Of a DNA stretch of 57,761 nt, positions 1-8,571 are shown piece by piece. The notes under the pieces are model-generated. The model saw nothing but the letters and a program-made list of their open reading frames with translations. It had not been told where the DNA came from and did no database searches. The position numbers and the translations under genes were made by a program. Each line of letters begins with the position of its first letter. Positions within the stretch are counted from its first letter, which is position 1. This DNA comes from Gloeocapsa sp. DLM2.Bin57 (GTDB taxonomy: Bacteria > Cyanobacteriota > Cyanobacteriia > Cyanobacteriales > Gloeocapsaceae), in contig RECR01000061.1 in the NCBI GenBank assembly GCA_007693955.1, positions 1 to 57,761 on the forward strand. Direction: 5' to 3'.

Positions 1-60
1 TCTCACGCTTATTTGAGAAAATAAAGCTTGAGGCTTCTCGCGGTTAAGCTAAAAGTTAAT
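1..60 (-). repeat. Hairpin repeat, copy A (possible solo IS200/IS605 right end)
   Basis: Read on the minus strand, this has the order AGAAGCC (complement of 32-38) followed at once by an imperfect stem formed by 24-32 and 2-10 (8 of 9 pairs). The same sequence with a few changes recurs at 2781-2838, including the flanking 'ggttaagctaaaa'-like tail (about 42-55). AGAAGCC followed by a hairpin resembles the right end and guide-RNA 3' part of cyanobacterial IS200/IS605-TnpB elements. No transposase lies beside it, so a solo end or MITE-like derivative is inferred. The left border may lie outside the window. Nothing codes in the rest of 61-297. Confidence 0.45.
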
Positions 61-309
61 TAGAAAATGCTCAATGTGGAAGATGTCATGCTCCGCCCTA
101 TATTAACCCAAAATCACTAAACAAATCCTCAGCGCGATCGCTCAAACCGAGTAGCGAACTATTTTATCAGTGGCAATACTTACAAATGGTAGCTATTTTA
201 ACTTGACTTGTGATAACTTATCTTTATAATAATTAACAAATTACTATACCTGTTACGAGCAACTAGACTAAATACAATAAATCATTAGAAATTAAGGATG
301 GAAAAAGTG

Positions 310-660
310 ATGAGGAGCATATTAACTAAGGCAGACTTTCTGAGTTTAGCACCAGAAGGATACCTATGCGCTGCTAACGCTGCTATCTTTCAACAGCAAC
401 TAAGTCAATCTTTATCCTCTGTCTCTTCCCCAAGTCAAAAAGCTATTTTAGTAGATATGAGTAAAGTAGAGTTTTTAGATAGTGCAGGGTTGATGTGTTT
501 AGTATCCGCTTATCGTTTAGCTAAAGAATTAGGTAAACGTTTCAGTATCTGTTCTCTCAATCCTAGTGTCAAGATGATCTTTGAATTAACTCAACTAGAT
601 CAATCCTTAGAGATTTTTGAGAGTCCTAAACAATTTGAAGAGGTACTAACTGCAGCCTAA
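310..660 (+). CDS. STAS-domain protein (anti-sigma factor antagonist-like)
   Basis: This is a single STAS domain of the SpoIIAA type. Such small proteins bind anti-sigma/kinase partners and are switched by phosphorylation of a Ser in the motif D-S-x-G. Here the motif is visible as 'VEFLDSAGLMCLV' about halfway along, with the phosphorylatable Ser in DSAG. The domain fills the whole protein (116 aa), with no attached output domain. I chose the ATG at 310 because AAGG at 294-297 then sits about 12 bases upstream; the in-frame ATG at 298 would overlap that ribosome-binding site. No partner kinase or sigma factor is adjacent, so the signalling pathway it serves is unknown. Confidence in the fold is high, in the role low. 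Confidence 0.85.
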   Translation: MRSILTKADFLSLAPEGYLCAANAAIFQQQLSQSLSSVSSPSQKAILVDMSKVEFLDSAGLMCLVSAYRLAKELGKRFSICSLNPSVKMIFELTQLDQSLEIFESPKQFEEVLTAA

Positions 661-719
661 AATTAAGAATGACTAAACGGTAGAATGAGGATATATTAAC
701 TCTAGCTAGCCCATCTACC

Positions 720-2606
720 GTGAAAACAACCAATAACTATCAAAACATTCAATCATTAGCGCAGATTTGGGATCTAACAGCCAGTTTTGGGGATATCATT
801 GCTCTGTTAGATCCTCATAGTCATCCCCAAGTCAGCATAACTTATCGAGAATTAAACACACAGATTAAAACCTTTGCCGCAGGTTTACAAGCTTTAGGCA
901 TACAACCGAGAGATAAAATCGCCCTAATCGCTGATAATAGTCCTCGTTGGTTCATAGCTGACCAAGGAATTATGACCGCCGGAGGAGTCAACGTAGTTAG
1001 GTCTAGTCAAGCCGAACAACAAGAACTACTTTATATTCTAGCTAATAGCGATAGTACGACTTTAATAGTTGAAAACCAAAAAACCTTCAATAAGATTGAG
1101 TCAGGTTTAGCAGATTTACCAATAAGCAGAATTATCCTACTCTCTGATGAAATAATAACCACAGAAAACCCAATCAAACCCCTTAATTTTAACCAATTAA
1201 TGGATATAGGGGCTAAATCAACCCGCCAAACAGTAGAACAAACCCCAGAAACCCTCGCTACACTTATCTACACTTCAGGAACTACGGGTAAACCCAAAGG
1301 AGTAATGTTATCTCACGGTAATTTATTACATCAAGTTCAATACTTAGAAACCATTATTCAACCACAACCAGGAGAAACAGTTTTAAGTATATTACCGAGT
1401 TGGCATTCTTATGAACGCGCTGCAGAATACTTTCTCTTATCCCGAGGTTGTACTCAAATCTATACCAATATCCGTAACTTTAAAAAAGACCTCAAAGACT
1501 ATCAACCTAACTATATGGTAGGAGTTCCCAGACTCTGGGAATCAATCTACGAAGGGATACAAAAACAATTTAGGGAACAACCAGCTAAAAAACAACGTAT
1601 CGTTAACAATTGTCTAGCTATTTCTCAACGTTATCTTCTTAATCGTCGTATCGCTAATGGATTGAGTTTAGAACATCTTAACTCTAGTAAAAGTCAAAAA
1701 CTCTTAGCTAGAATACAAGCTATTTTGCTTGCACCCTTGCACAAATTAGCAGATAAACTAGTTTATGCCAAAATCCGCCAAGGGGTAGGTGGAAAACTAA
1801 AAACCCTGATCAGTGGAGGTGGATCTCTAGCTATGCACCTAGAAAACTTCTACGAAATTGTCAATATTCCTCTATTAGTAGGATATGGACTCACCGAAAC
1901 CTCTCCCGTCACTAATGCTCGTGTTTTAACACATAATTTGAGAGGATCTTCAGGACGTCCTCTACCAGAGACAGCTATCCGCATCGTTAATCCCGAAACT
2001 AAAGCAGATTTACCCCAAGGAGAAAGGGGTTTAGTCTTGGTGCGTGGTTCTCAAGTTATGCAAGGCTACTATAAACTACCTGAAGCAACGGCTAAAGTAA
2101 TTGATGATCAAGGTTGGTTTGATACGGGAGATTTAGGATGGGTAACTAAAGAACAGGATCTAGTGCTCACAGGTAGAGCTAAAGATACCATAGTCTTAAC
2201 TAATGGGGAAAATATCGAACCCCAACCCATAGAAGATGCTTGTTTACGCAGTACCTATATAGACCAAATTATGTTAGTTGGACAAGATCAACGTTGTTTG
2301 GGTGCACTGATTGTCCCTAATTTAGAGGCTTTAGCAACATGGGCGATCGCTTCTAATCTGGATTTAGATTTTAGTCAACCGAATACAGATATTATCAATC
2401 AACAAGTAGTGAAAGACTTATTCCGTCGTGAATTAAATCGTGAGGTACAAAATCGTCCAGGTTATCGCATCGACGATCGCATTGGTGTTTTTAGTTTGAT
2501 CCTAGAACCCTTTTCTCAAGAAAATGGCATGATGACTCAAACCCTTAAGATTAAAAGACCTGTAGTTACTCAACACTATCAGGATTTAATCAACAGTATG
2601 TTTTAG
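720..2606 (+). CDS. aas: Long-chain acyl-ACP/acyl-CoA synthetase (AMP-forming)
   Basis: This is an ANL-superfamily adenylate-forming enzyme of 628 aa. The AMP-binding P-loop 'TSGTTGKPKGVMLSH' lies near residues 185-199, followed by 'GYGLTETSP' and the 'DTGDLG...GRAKDTIVLTNGENIEP' hinge region. In cyanobacteria the long single-copy enzyme of this type is the acyl-ACP synthetase that recycles free fatty acids released from membrane lipids; that specific role is from family knowledge. The GTG start at 720 is the only start before the conserved N-terminus and has no strong ribosome-binding site. It stands alone: STAS upstream (about 60 bases) and a repeat-filled gap downstream. No catalytic residue appears to be missing. 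Confidence 0.9.
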   Translation: MKTTNNYQNIQSLAQIWDLTASFGDIIALLDPHSHPQVSITYRELNTQIKTFAAGLQALGIQPRDKIALIADNSPRWFIADQGIMTAGGVNVVRSSQAEQQELLYILANSDSTTLIVENQKTFNKIESGLADLPISRIILLSDEIITTENPIKPLNFNQLMDIGAKSTRQTVEQTPETLATLIYTSGTTGKPKGVMLSHGNLLHQVQYLETIIQPQPGETVLSILPSWHSYERAAEYFLLSRGCTQIYTNIRNFKKDLKDYQPNYMVGVPRLWESIYEGIQKQFREQPAKKQRIVNNCLAISQRYLLNRRIANGLSLEHLNSSKSQKLLARIQAILLAPLHKLADKLVYAKIRQGVGGKLKTLISGGGSLAMHLENFYEIVNIPLLVGYGLTETSPVTNARVLTHNLRGSSGRPLPETAIRIVNPETKADLPQGERGLVLVRGSQVMQGYYKLPEATAKVIDDQGWFDTGDLGWVTKEQDLVLTGRAKDTIVLTNGENIEPQPIEDACLRSTYIDQIMLVGQDQRCLGALIVPNLEALATWAIASNLDLDFSQPNTDIINQQVVKDLFRRELNREVQNRPGYRIDDRIGVFSLILEPFSQENGMMTQTLKIKRPVVTQHYQDLINSMF

Positions 2607-2611
2607 TCTAA

Positions 2612-2660
2612 GGTGACATAATCCTACACCAAATCAAAGATTATGATGTAGGCTTCTTAC
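2612..2660 (-). repeat. Hairpin element after aas (possible solo IS200/IS605 right end)
   Basis: On the minus strand AGAAGCC (complement of 2651-2657) is followed by a hairpin whose arms are 2647-2652 and 2623-2628 (6 perfect pairs), then by 'ATTATGTCAC' (complement of 2612-2621). An overlapping alternative stem pairs 2617-2623 with 2639-2645 (7 perfect pairs). This order (AGAAGCC, hairpin, GTCAC-like end) resembles IS200/IS605-TnpB right ends, though that identity is inferred. It starts 6 bases past the aas stop codon, so it may also serve as the aas transcript end. Confidence 0.4.
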
Positions 2661-2780
2661 CTTTCCTATTAAAGAATTGGTCGTTTTATACTGAGGCGAT
2701 ACCCATCCCCAGTTTTTCGGTTCAACCAGCATTTTAAGCTTTGTTGAACTCCTTTTATTGTACAATAAAAAAGCGATTCA

Positions 2781-2838
2781 TCTCACACTTATTTTTTAAA
2801 AATAAAGTGTGAGGCTTCTCAGGATTAAGCTAAAATTA
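2781..2838 (-). repeat. Hairpin repeat, copy B (possible solo IS200/IS605 right end)
   Basis: This is a near copy of positions 1-58 in the same orientation. The stem is 2782-2790 with 2805-2813 (9 perfect pairs), directly preceded on the minus strand by AGAAGCC (complement of 2813-2819). Where copy A differs, copy B keeps better pairing. The tail 'ggattaagctaaaat' matches copy A at 13 or so of 15 positions. Together the two copies bracket the STAS and aas genes as direct repeats about 2.78 kb apart. It lies about 50 bases upstream of crtE. Confidence 0.5.
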
Positions 2839-2890
2839 CCCAATACCTGTAAAATAATAACAGCAATCGGTTGGTCACAGGCATTATATT

Positions 2891-3817
2891 ATGGTCAAAG
2901 CGAACGAAATACTAGCTGATAATCTCAACTCCCAATTTGACTTAAAAACTTATTTAGAATCCCAAAAAAGCATTGTCGAAGCAGCTTTAGACCGCTCACT
3001 CTCTATCCGTAAACCAGAAAAAATCTATGAAGCAATGCGTTACTCTCTGTTAGCAGGAGGTAAACGTTTGCGTCCGATTCTCTGTCTAGCAACTTGTGAA
3101 CTCTTAGGAGGGACTACAGCCATGGCTTTACCTACAGCCTGCGCTTTAGAAATGATTCACACTATGTCTCTGATCCACGATGATTTACCCGCTATGGATA
3201 ATGACGATTATCGTCGCGGTAAACTCACTAATCACAAAGTCTATGGCGATGATATCGCGATTTTGGCAGGAGATGGTCTTTTAGCTTATGCTTTTGAATA
3301 CGTGGCGACTCAAACTCAAGACGTACCCCCAGAAAGACTTTTACAGGTAATTACTTATCTGAGTCACGCAGTAGGTGCAGAAGGGTTAGTAGGTGGTCAA
3401 GTTTTGGATTTAGAGTCAGAAGGGAAAAACGATATTTCCGCAGAAACTCTCACCTTTATTCATACTCATAAAACCGGCGCTTTGTTAGAAGCTTGTGTAC
3501 TCTCAGGTGCAGTACTCGCAGGAGCAACTAAAGAAGATTTAGAAGGTTTAGCTAAATACGCTCAAAATATTGGTCTAGCTTTTCAAATCATCGATGATAT
3601 TCTCGATATTACGGCTACAGGGGAAGAATTAGGTAAAACCGCAGGTAAAGACCTCAAAGCTCAAAAAATTACTTACCCTCGATTATGGGGTTTAGAAGCT
3701 TCTCGAAAACAAGCCCAAGAACTCATAGACGTAGCCATCGAGCAATTGAAGCCCTATGGGATTAAAGGTGAGCCTTTAAAAGCGATCGCTAATTACATTA
3801 TTACTCGTAAAAATTAA
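2891..3817 (+). CDS. crtE: Geranylgeranyl diphosphate synthase (class I trans-prenyltransferase)
   Basis: This enzyme condenses isopentenyl diphosphate with allylic diphosphates to give GGPP, the precursor of carotenoids, phytol and quinone tails. Both Mg-binding aspartate-rich motifs are present: '[10 protein letters not shown]' at residues 96-105 and 'IIDDILD' at 233-239. 'GGKRLRP' at about 56-62 also fits the family. Length (308 aa) is typical of bacterial/plastid GGPPS. The ATG at 2891 begins right after the variable N-terminus seen in cyanobacterial members. The next gene (DUF212) starts 8 bases after the stop, an arrangement common in cyanobacteria, so the two are likely cotranscribed. 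Confidence 0.95.
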   Translation: MVKANEILADNLNSQFDLKTYLESQKSIVEAALDRSLSIRKPEKIYEAMRYSLLAGGKRLRPILCLATCELLGGTTAMALPTACALEMIHTMSLIHDDLPAMDNDDYRRGKLTNHKVYGDDIAILAGDGLLAYAFEYVATQTQDVPPERLLQVITYLSHAVGAEGLVGGQVLDLESEGKNDISAETLTFIHTHKTGALLEACVLSGAVLAGATKEDLEGLAKYAQNIGLAFQIIDDILDITATGEELGKTAGKDLKAQKITYPRLWGLEASRKQAQELIDVAIEQLKPYGIKGEPLKAIANYIITRKN

Positions 3818-3825
3818 CAGCTAAT

Positions 3826-4281
3826 ATGGAGGAATTCGCTACCATCTTTGACAATCAGGTCTTATTAGTCTCTCTAATCGCCTGTGTATCAGCTCAAGTT
3901 TTAAAAGTGCTGATTGAGTTAATTAGAAATGGTAAGGTTACTATAACGTACTTGTTTACTACTGGGGGTATGCCTAGTGCTCACTCAGCTTTAGTGGGAG
4001 GTTTAGCTACATCCGTAGGCATATTAACAGGGTGGTCATCTACCGAATTTGCGATCGCCTGTTTATTCGCTGTGATTGTCATGTATGATGCAGCGGGTAT
4101 TCGTCAAGCTGCGGGTAAACAAGCCCGCGTTATCAACCAAATGTTGGATAATTTCTTAAAAGATGGTAAACAGTTTGACGAAGAAAAGCTGAGAGAATTA
4201 CTAGGACATACACCCTTTCAAGTCTTTGTGGGTTTAGCCCTAGGTATTTTTATCGCTTTTGTGGCTCTGCCCATAGTTTAA
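3826..4281 (+). CDS. Divergent PAP2 family protein (DUF212)
   Basis: This is a small integral membrane protein (151 aa) with hydrophobic segments near residues 12-32, 60-85 and 130-150. The motif 'GGMPSAHSALVGGLAT' is the Ser/His core of the PAP2-like phosphatase family, as is 'MYDAAGIRQAAGKQA'. The family is kept throughout cyanobacteria and plants, but its substrate is not established. Its position 8 bases behind crtE suggests a lipid or isoprenoid diphosphate substrate; this is inference from neighbourhood only. Its TAA stop overlaps the stop of ycf54 on the other strand (4278-4281), so the two genes are tail-to-tail with no room for a terminator. Confidence 0.85.
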   Translation: MEEFATIFDNQVLLVSLIACVSAQVLKVLIELIRNGKVTITYLFTTGGMPSAHSALVGGLATSVGILTGWSSTEFAIACLFAVIVMYDAAGIRQAAGKQARVINQMLDNFLKDGKQFDEEKLRELLGHTPFQVFVGLALGIFIAFVALPIV

Positions 4282-4607
4282 CTTGTAGTAGATAGAGAAG
4301 CTAACGGGTCAGGGATAGTTTCCGAGGGAGCGTCAAACTCACCCGTTATCACAAATTCTAACCGCAATTTAAGCCAAGTAATAAAGGTAGAATTAGTCGA
4401 GACGATCGCTGCTGACTCTCGGGGGACTTTAGCTTTAATTTCGGCGAATTCGGGAGCTTCTAGAAAAGCAGGTTGAGTCACTACCCAAAAGTCTATCTCT
4501 TTATTTTGTTCTTGGTAATTACGGATACGCTCCTGTAATACCTCATCTAAGGGCTCTTCTTCTAGTAAAAACTTTTGGCTCGCTAAAACGTAATAATATG
4601 TCGTCAT
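4278..4607 (-). CDS. ycf54: Ycf54, Mg-protoporphyrin IX monomethylester cyclase assembly factor
   Basis: Ycf54 (DUF2488) is needed for the oxidative ring-E cyclase step of chlorophyll synthesis. It binds the AcsF/CycI subunit and stabilises it. The typical start 'MTTYYYVLASQKFLLEEEP' and the blocks 'EIDFWVVTQPAFLEAPE' and 'TWLKLRLEFV' are unmistakable; length is 109 aa. I place the start at the ATG read from 4607, which has AAGGA about 7 bases upstream. An earlier in-frame start would only add residues not found in the family and overlap pdxJ. It follows pdxJ by 7 bases, so the two are likely one operon. A 13-residue tail rich in Ser/Pro/Thr is less conserved. Confidence 0.93.
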   Translation of the reverse strand: MTTYYYVLASQKFLLEEEPLDEVLQERIRNYQEQNKEIDFWVVTQPAFLEAPEFAEIKAKVPRESAAIVSTNSTFITWLKLRLEFVITGEFDAPSETIPDPLASLSTTS

Positions 4608-4614
4608 AATTTCC

Positions 4615-5337
4615 TTATAATTGTCCTTTGATAGCAAGTTTCATGTCTCGTACAGCTCGCTCTATACCAACGAAAACCGCACGACTAATGATGGTATGAC
4701 CGATATTAAGCTCTTCAACACCCCTTAAACAAGCAACGGGATAAACATTATTATAGGTCAAACCATGTCCTACATTAATCCGCAATCCTTGAGCGATCGC
4801 CTGTTCACAACCTAAGCGCAACACTTCTAACTCTTGTTGACGAGTTATTTCTGATTGAGCTTCAGCGTATTTACCCGTATGTAATTCGATAAATTGAGCC
4901 TGAGTTTTAGCTGCTGTCTCAATTTGGGCTGTATCTGCATCAATAAACCAACTAACAGGTATTCCCCCGCTTTGTAACTTATCGACAATCTCAGTAAAAC
5001 GCTCAAAATTGCTCAACAGGTCGATTCCACCTTCAGTAGTAATCTCCTCTCGCTTTTCGGGTACTAGAGTAACATAATCTGGTTTAATAGACAAAGCGAT
5101 GCTCACCATTTCTGGAGTTGGGGCCATTTCCAAATTTAAATGAGTACGTACCGTTTCTCTTAGAATACGAACATCGCGATCTTGAATATGACGGCGATCC
5201 TCCCGTAAATGTACCGTAATGCCATCAGCTCCCCCAAGTTCTGCTAACACAGCAGCAGTAACGGGATCTGGCTCTACGGTACGTCGGGCTTGTCTAATAG
5301 TAGCGATATGGTCTATATTGACACCTAAACTAGGCAT
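4615..5337 (-). CDS. pdxJ: Pyridoxine 5'-phosphate synthase
   Basis: PdxJ condenses 3-amino-2-oxopropyl phosphate with deoxyxylulose 5-phosphate to form pyridoxine 5'-phosphate in the DXP-dependent vitamin B6 route. It forms a TIM barrel. The N-terminal '[16 protein letters not shown]', the '[16 protein letters not shown]' segment and the C-terminal '[11 protein letters not shown]' with '[11 protein letters not shown]' are all present. The start is the ATG at 5337, which gives the usual [11 protein letters not shown]-terminus (240 aa); an in-frame GTG at 5355 would add six residues. It is likely the first gene of a two-gene unit with ycf54. About 100 bases of repeat-rich DNA separate it from the DUF721 gene upstream. 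Confidence 0.95.
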   Translation of the reverse strand: MPSLGVNIDHIATIRQARRTVEPDPVTAAVLAELGGADGITVHLREDRRHIQDRDVRILRETVRTHLNLEMAPTPEMVSIALSIKPDYVTLVPEKREEITTEGGIDLLSNFERFTEIVDKLQSGGIPVSWFIDADTAQIETAAKTQAQFIELHTGKYAEAQSEITRQQELEVLRLGCEQAIAQGLRINVGHGLTYNNVYPVACLRGVEELNIGHTIISRAVFVGIERAVRDMKLAIKGQL

Positions 5338-5378
5338 ATTTTCTTGGCTAATCACGCTAAACAGATTATTTTAGCACA

Positions 5379-5447
5379 TTAGGTTTTAGGTTTTAGGTGC
5401 TATTATTCCTATATATCATGCTCCCCTACACCCGACACCCTACTCCC
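5379..5447 (-). repeat. G-rich intergenic repeat with G-quadruplex pattern, copy 1
   Basis: On the minus strand there are four runs of three or four G with 4-base spacers (complement of 5423-5447), then 'ATGATATATAGGAATAATA' (complement of 5403-5421), then a short tandem 'CCTAAAA' (around 5379-5395). The same order, with 'ATGATATATAGGGATAATA', occurs on the plus strand at 54909-54995. The G runs overlap the last codons and stop of the DUF721 gene, so the repeat seems to have landed on that gene's 3' end. Such dispersed intergenic repeats are common in cyanobacteria; function is unknown. Confidence 0.55.
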
Positions 5448-5892
5448 TACTTTTACTCCACTCACGAGCGATACAAAAAGCACAAACAGACCAACGCTCT
5501 AACTCAGCAACAGGAGTATGACAATGGCAGCGAGGACAGATAGTTAGTTGGTGTTCAATCTTGGTTGACTCAACCTCCTGCTTAACTACAGTCTGTTTTT
5601 TCACCCAATTAACCGTATTAAAGCGCAAATCCTTGACAGTATCGGGGAGAAGAATATTTAACTTTTGCAGAATCTGATAACGTTGAAAAGTCAAAGTTTG
5701 CGCCCAAACAGAATTAGCGGTAGCCACCCAGAGAACCCGACGAGTTAGAGAGACAGGGCGACTATGTTGCGCTACCAAGGGGTCAACAATTTGACCCCAA
5801 GACTCCACCAAACGACGATAAAGTCGAATAGATTCCCATTCTGGTTGTGCTTCTAGACTTTGAATAATCTGTGGTAGAGGTTTAAAAGACAT
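5440..5892 (-). CDS. DUF721 (DciA-like) protein with C-terminal zinc ribbon
   Basis: This 150-aa protein has an N-terminal DUF721 domain (about residues 1-95; 'RRVLWVATANSVWAQTLTFQRYQILQKLN'). In other bacteria the DUF721 protein DciA helps load the replicative helicase DnaB. Residues about 119-142 add a zinc ribbon with two cysteine pairs, 'CPRCHCHTP' and 'CAFC'. That tail is usual for the cyanobacterial form. The helicase-loading role here is inferred from the family. Its ATG follows the stop of the upstream PfkB kinase gene with no gap (TAA then ATG at 5893/5892), so the two are translationally coupled. Its last codons lie in the G-rich repeat. Confidence 0.75.
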   Translation of the reverse strand: MSFKPLPQIIQSLEAQPEWESIRLYRRLVESWGQIVDPLVAQHSRPVSLTRRVLWVATANSVWAQTLTFQRYQILQKLNILLPDTVKDLRFNTVNWVKKQTVVKQEVESTKIEHQLTICPRCHCHTPVAELERWSVCAFCIAREWSKSRE

Positions 5893-6870
5893 TTACTTCA
5901 GGAGATTTTTAAGTTCAGCTGTAGCAGATCTCGCGCCAAATTGACTAACTACTAATCCAGCTGCTTGAGAAGCTAAATTACCCGCATCAGGATAACTAAA
6001 ACCATGGGTAATTCCATAGAGAAAAGCTCCGGCGTACATATCTCCGGCACCTACAGTATCTACAGCTTTTACTTTGATTGCTTTTATTTCGTGAAGTTTT
6101 TCCCCATCAAAAATTAACGAACCCTCAGCACCTTGGGTAATGGCAAAACCTTTAGTTAGAGTTTTTAAATGAGCGATCGCTTGATTAAGATCCTCAGTTT
6201 TAGCCATTTTCAGTGCTTCTGTTTCATTAGCAAAGATAAAATCTAATCCAGGTCCGATCATTTCTAACAAACCATCAGCAAAAAATTCCGTCATATTAGC
6301 ATCAGAAAGAGATAAAGAAGTTTTCACCCCCTTACTTTGAGCTAATTCTCTGGCTTTAATCGCGGCTGCTTTCCCTGTAGGTGAAGTTACTAGATACCCT
6401 TCGAGATATAAATATTCTGAATCAGATAAAGCCTCCGTAACCAATTCCTGTTCTGATAAACTACCACTAATCCCTAAAAAAGTCCCCATAGTGCGATCAG
6501 CATCAGGAGTCACCAAAACTATACACTTACCCGTAATTCCAGGAGTGCCATTATGAACATTGGTATCTACACCACAAGCGATTAAATCTTGTAAATAAAA
6601 ATTGCCCGTCTCATCATTAGCCACTTTACAGGAATAAAAACCAGTTCCCCCTAATTGACTAATTGCTACCATGGTATTAGCTGCTGAGCCACCGCAACTT
6701 TTTTTACAAGCATAGTCTTGTAATGTTTGCACAATTTCTGCTTGATGGGCTTCATCCATCAGAGTCATAACCCCTTTGTCAATCTTTAGTTTCTGCAGCA
6801 TGGCGGTATCTACCTCAAACTCCATATCCACTAGAGCATTACCGATACCATATACGTTATATTTTGCCAT
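5893..6870 (-). CDS. PfkB-family sugar/nucleoside kinase (adenosine kinase-like)
   Basis: This is a ribokinase-fold kinase (325 aa). 'GIGNALVDM' at the N-terminus, '[20 protein letters not shown]' (PfkB signature 1) and the catalytic '[16 protein letters not shown]' (signature 2, with the base Asp in GAGD) are all present. The N-terminus and the AxNT block resemble adenosine kinases, so phosphorylation of adenosine or a related ribonucleoside is likely. Substrate cannot be settled within PfkB from sequence alone. It heads a minus-strand pair with the DUF721 gene. It is divergent from sigF, sharing about 180 bases of upstream DNA. Confidence 0.85.
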   Translation of the reverse strand: MAKYNVYGIGNALVDMEFEVDTAMLQKLKIDKGVMTLMDEAHQAEIVQTLQDYACKKSCGGSAANTMVAISQLGGTGFYSCKVANDETGNFYLQDLIACGVDTNVHNGTPGITGKCIVLVTPDADRTMGTFLGISGSLSEQELVTEALSDSEYLYLEGYLVTSPTGKAAAIKARELAQSKGVKTSLSLSDANMTEFFADGLLEMIGPGLDFIFANETEALKMAKTEDLNQAIAHLKTLTKGFAITQGAEGSLIFDGEKLHEIKAIKVKAVDTVGAGDMYAGAFLYGITHGFSYPDAGNLASQAAGLVVSQFGARSATAELKNLLK

Positions 6871-7052
6871 ATCTTTTTATCTAGGTACAATTGCGATTAT
6901 ATTATAGGTTTAAAAACTTCAGTAAAAACCAGTAAAATTCTTTTGTAAAGAAAGATGAGCAATGGTAAAAACGCTGTTGTTAAAGTTGATCTTGAAATCT
7001 TATGCTAATCGTTAGGATCAATTCTGGTAGCAGAAACAAGAGGAACTCGTCC

Positions 7053-7835
7053 ATGTCCACTTCTACGACTCAAAAAGTCAATAACAATTTAAAACTAGAA
7101 TGTTTGCGTCTATTCCAAGATTACCGCGCTTCGGGTGATCTAGAGTTACGTAACAAAATTATGCACCTTAATTTTGGGTTAGTTAAAAAAGAAGTATATA
7201 ACTGGATTAACCAATATCACGAAAGTTATGAAGATTTGTTACAGGTAGGTTGTCTAGGATTACTCAGAGCGATCGAAAAATTTGATCTAGAAAAAGGTTA
7301 CGCCTTTAGCTCATTTGCTATACCCTATATCAGAGGAGAAATTCAACACTACCTCCGAGATAAAAACCATTCTGTTAAAATTCCTCGTCGTTGGTTAGAA
7401 TTAGGACAACAAGCAGCTACCGCCACTAAAAATTTTCAAAAACAATATAATCGTATTCCCTTAGACTCTGAAATCGCCCAAATTCTCGAAATCTCCCAAC
7501 AAGAATGGCGCGAAATTAAACTAGCTCATCAAAATAGAGATCCCATCAGTCTAGACGCTACTGTCAATGATAACGAAGACAACTCAACTACTCTAGTTGA
7601 TTTAGTTCCTGATGCTGAGTATCGCAGTTTCCAACTAGCACAAGAAGATAAAATCCGTCTGCAAAGCGCTTTAAATGATCTCGAAGAAAAAACCCGTAAT
7701 GTCTTAGAATTCGTCTTTTTATACGATTTAACCCAAAAAGAAACCGCAGAGCGTCTAGGAATAAGCGTTATCACTGTTTCTCGTCATATGAAGAAGGGTT
7801 TAAACTCTCTGAAAAATTTAATGGGTCAAGAGTAG
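7053..7835 (+). CDS. sigF: Group 3 RNA polymerase sigma factor, SigF type
   Basis: This is an alternative sigma-70 family factor (260 aa). Region 2 is 'DLLQVGCLGLLRAIEKFDLEKGYAFSSFA', region 3 starts near 'PRRWLELGQQAATA', and region 4 has the helix-turn-helix 'TQKETAERLGISVITVSRHMKKGL'. Overall layout matches cyanobacterial SigF, which controls pilus/motility genes in Synechocystis; that regulon is from family knowledge. I start at the ATG at 7053, which has GAGGA about 8 bases upstream. An in-frame ATG at 7002 would add 17 residues of low similarity. No anti-sigma factor gene is adjacent. Confidence 0.85.
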   Translation: MSTSTTQKVNNNLKLECLRLFQDYRASGDLELRNKIMHLNFGLVKKEVYNWINQYHESYEDLLQVGCLGLLRAIEKFDLEKGYAFSSFAIPYIRGEIQHYLRDKNHSVKIPRRWLELGQQAATATKNFQKQYNRIPLDSEIAQILEISQQEWREIKLAHQNRDPISLDATVNDNEDNSTTLVDLVPDAEYRSFQLAQEDKIRLQSALNDLEEKTRNVLEFVFLYDLTQKETAERLGISVITVSRHMKKGLNSLKNLMGQE

Positions 7836-7906
7836 GTTTTCTACTTGATCCTCAGCGCCAATTAATATTAAACTTTAATTAGTGGTAATAAGCAAAAGGT
7901 TGCGGT

Positions 7907-8563
7907 ATGAGCAAAACATGGCTAAGCTTAATCATAGTTTTAATCGGTCTTGGGATAGGAAGTTGTGCTCCCTCTTCTAATAACGAGACAGCAGATATTC
8001 CCATACCCCCACCCGCAGAACAACCTCAACCAGAAGCTCAACCCGAAGCTGAAATTGTCGAAGAAACCAGCGAAAGAGTAGCTGTATCTGGTTTAATACC
8101 CCCCACTAATCCTGAAACCAGAGTTGAAGGAATTGCTAGAGGTGTTAGTAACCCCTTTGCTTCACTTGCTCCTACACCAGTAGTTACGATAACTGAAGAC
8201 CAAATCCCCACAGAAGGAGGGGATGTATCAAATCTACCTGAGCCACCACCTGAGGGAGTTCTACCCCCTGAAGGTAATCAAACCCCAACCTCAGAAGGGG
8301 AAACAGAGCCTAATCTAGAATTAGCTAGATCCGTAGTAGTTAGCGGTATAGTCACTTTAGGGGATACGGTGCAAATTATCCTCACAGCACCAAGAGAGAA
8401 TTTTACTCGCTACGTAGAATTAGGTCAATACGTCTCTAATGGAGAAGTTCTCGTGAAGAGAATCGAAGAAGGAGATAATAGAAATATGTTTGTTGTATTT
8501 GAGCAATCAGGAGTAGAAGTACGCAGACCTGTTGGTAACACTGAACCCTCAACCTCATCATAG
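7907..8563 (+). CDS. Proline/glutamate-rich lipoprotein, function unknown
   Basis: The protein begins with a lipoprotein signal, hydrophobic residues 5-18 followed by the lipobox 'GIGSC' with Cys20, so it is probably anchored to a membrane facing the periplasm. Residues about 25-60 and 110-140 are low-complexity Pro/Glu/Gln linkers. A conserved-looking C-terminal domain (about 140-205) starts 'SVVVSGIVTLGDTVQIILTAP' and has a beta-strand-rich repeat character. AGG lies about 8 bases before the ATG. The next gene starts 8 bases after the stop, so they are likely cotranscribed. I do not recognise a function; secretion or pilus assembly partners have similar small beta domains, but this is only a thought. 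Confidence 0.7.
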   Translation: MSKTWLSLIIVLIGLGIGSCAPSSNNETADIPIPPPAEQPQPEAQPEAEIVEETSERVAVSGLIPPTNPETRVEGIARGVSNPFASLAPTPVVTITEDQIPTEGGDVSNLPEPPPEGVLPPEGNQTPTSEGETEPNLELARSVVVSGIVTLGDTVQIILTAPRENFTRYVELGQYVSNGEVLVKRIEEGDNRNMFVVFEQSGVEVRRPVGNTEPSTSS

Positions 8564-8571
8564 GAGCATTC

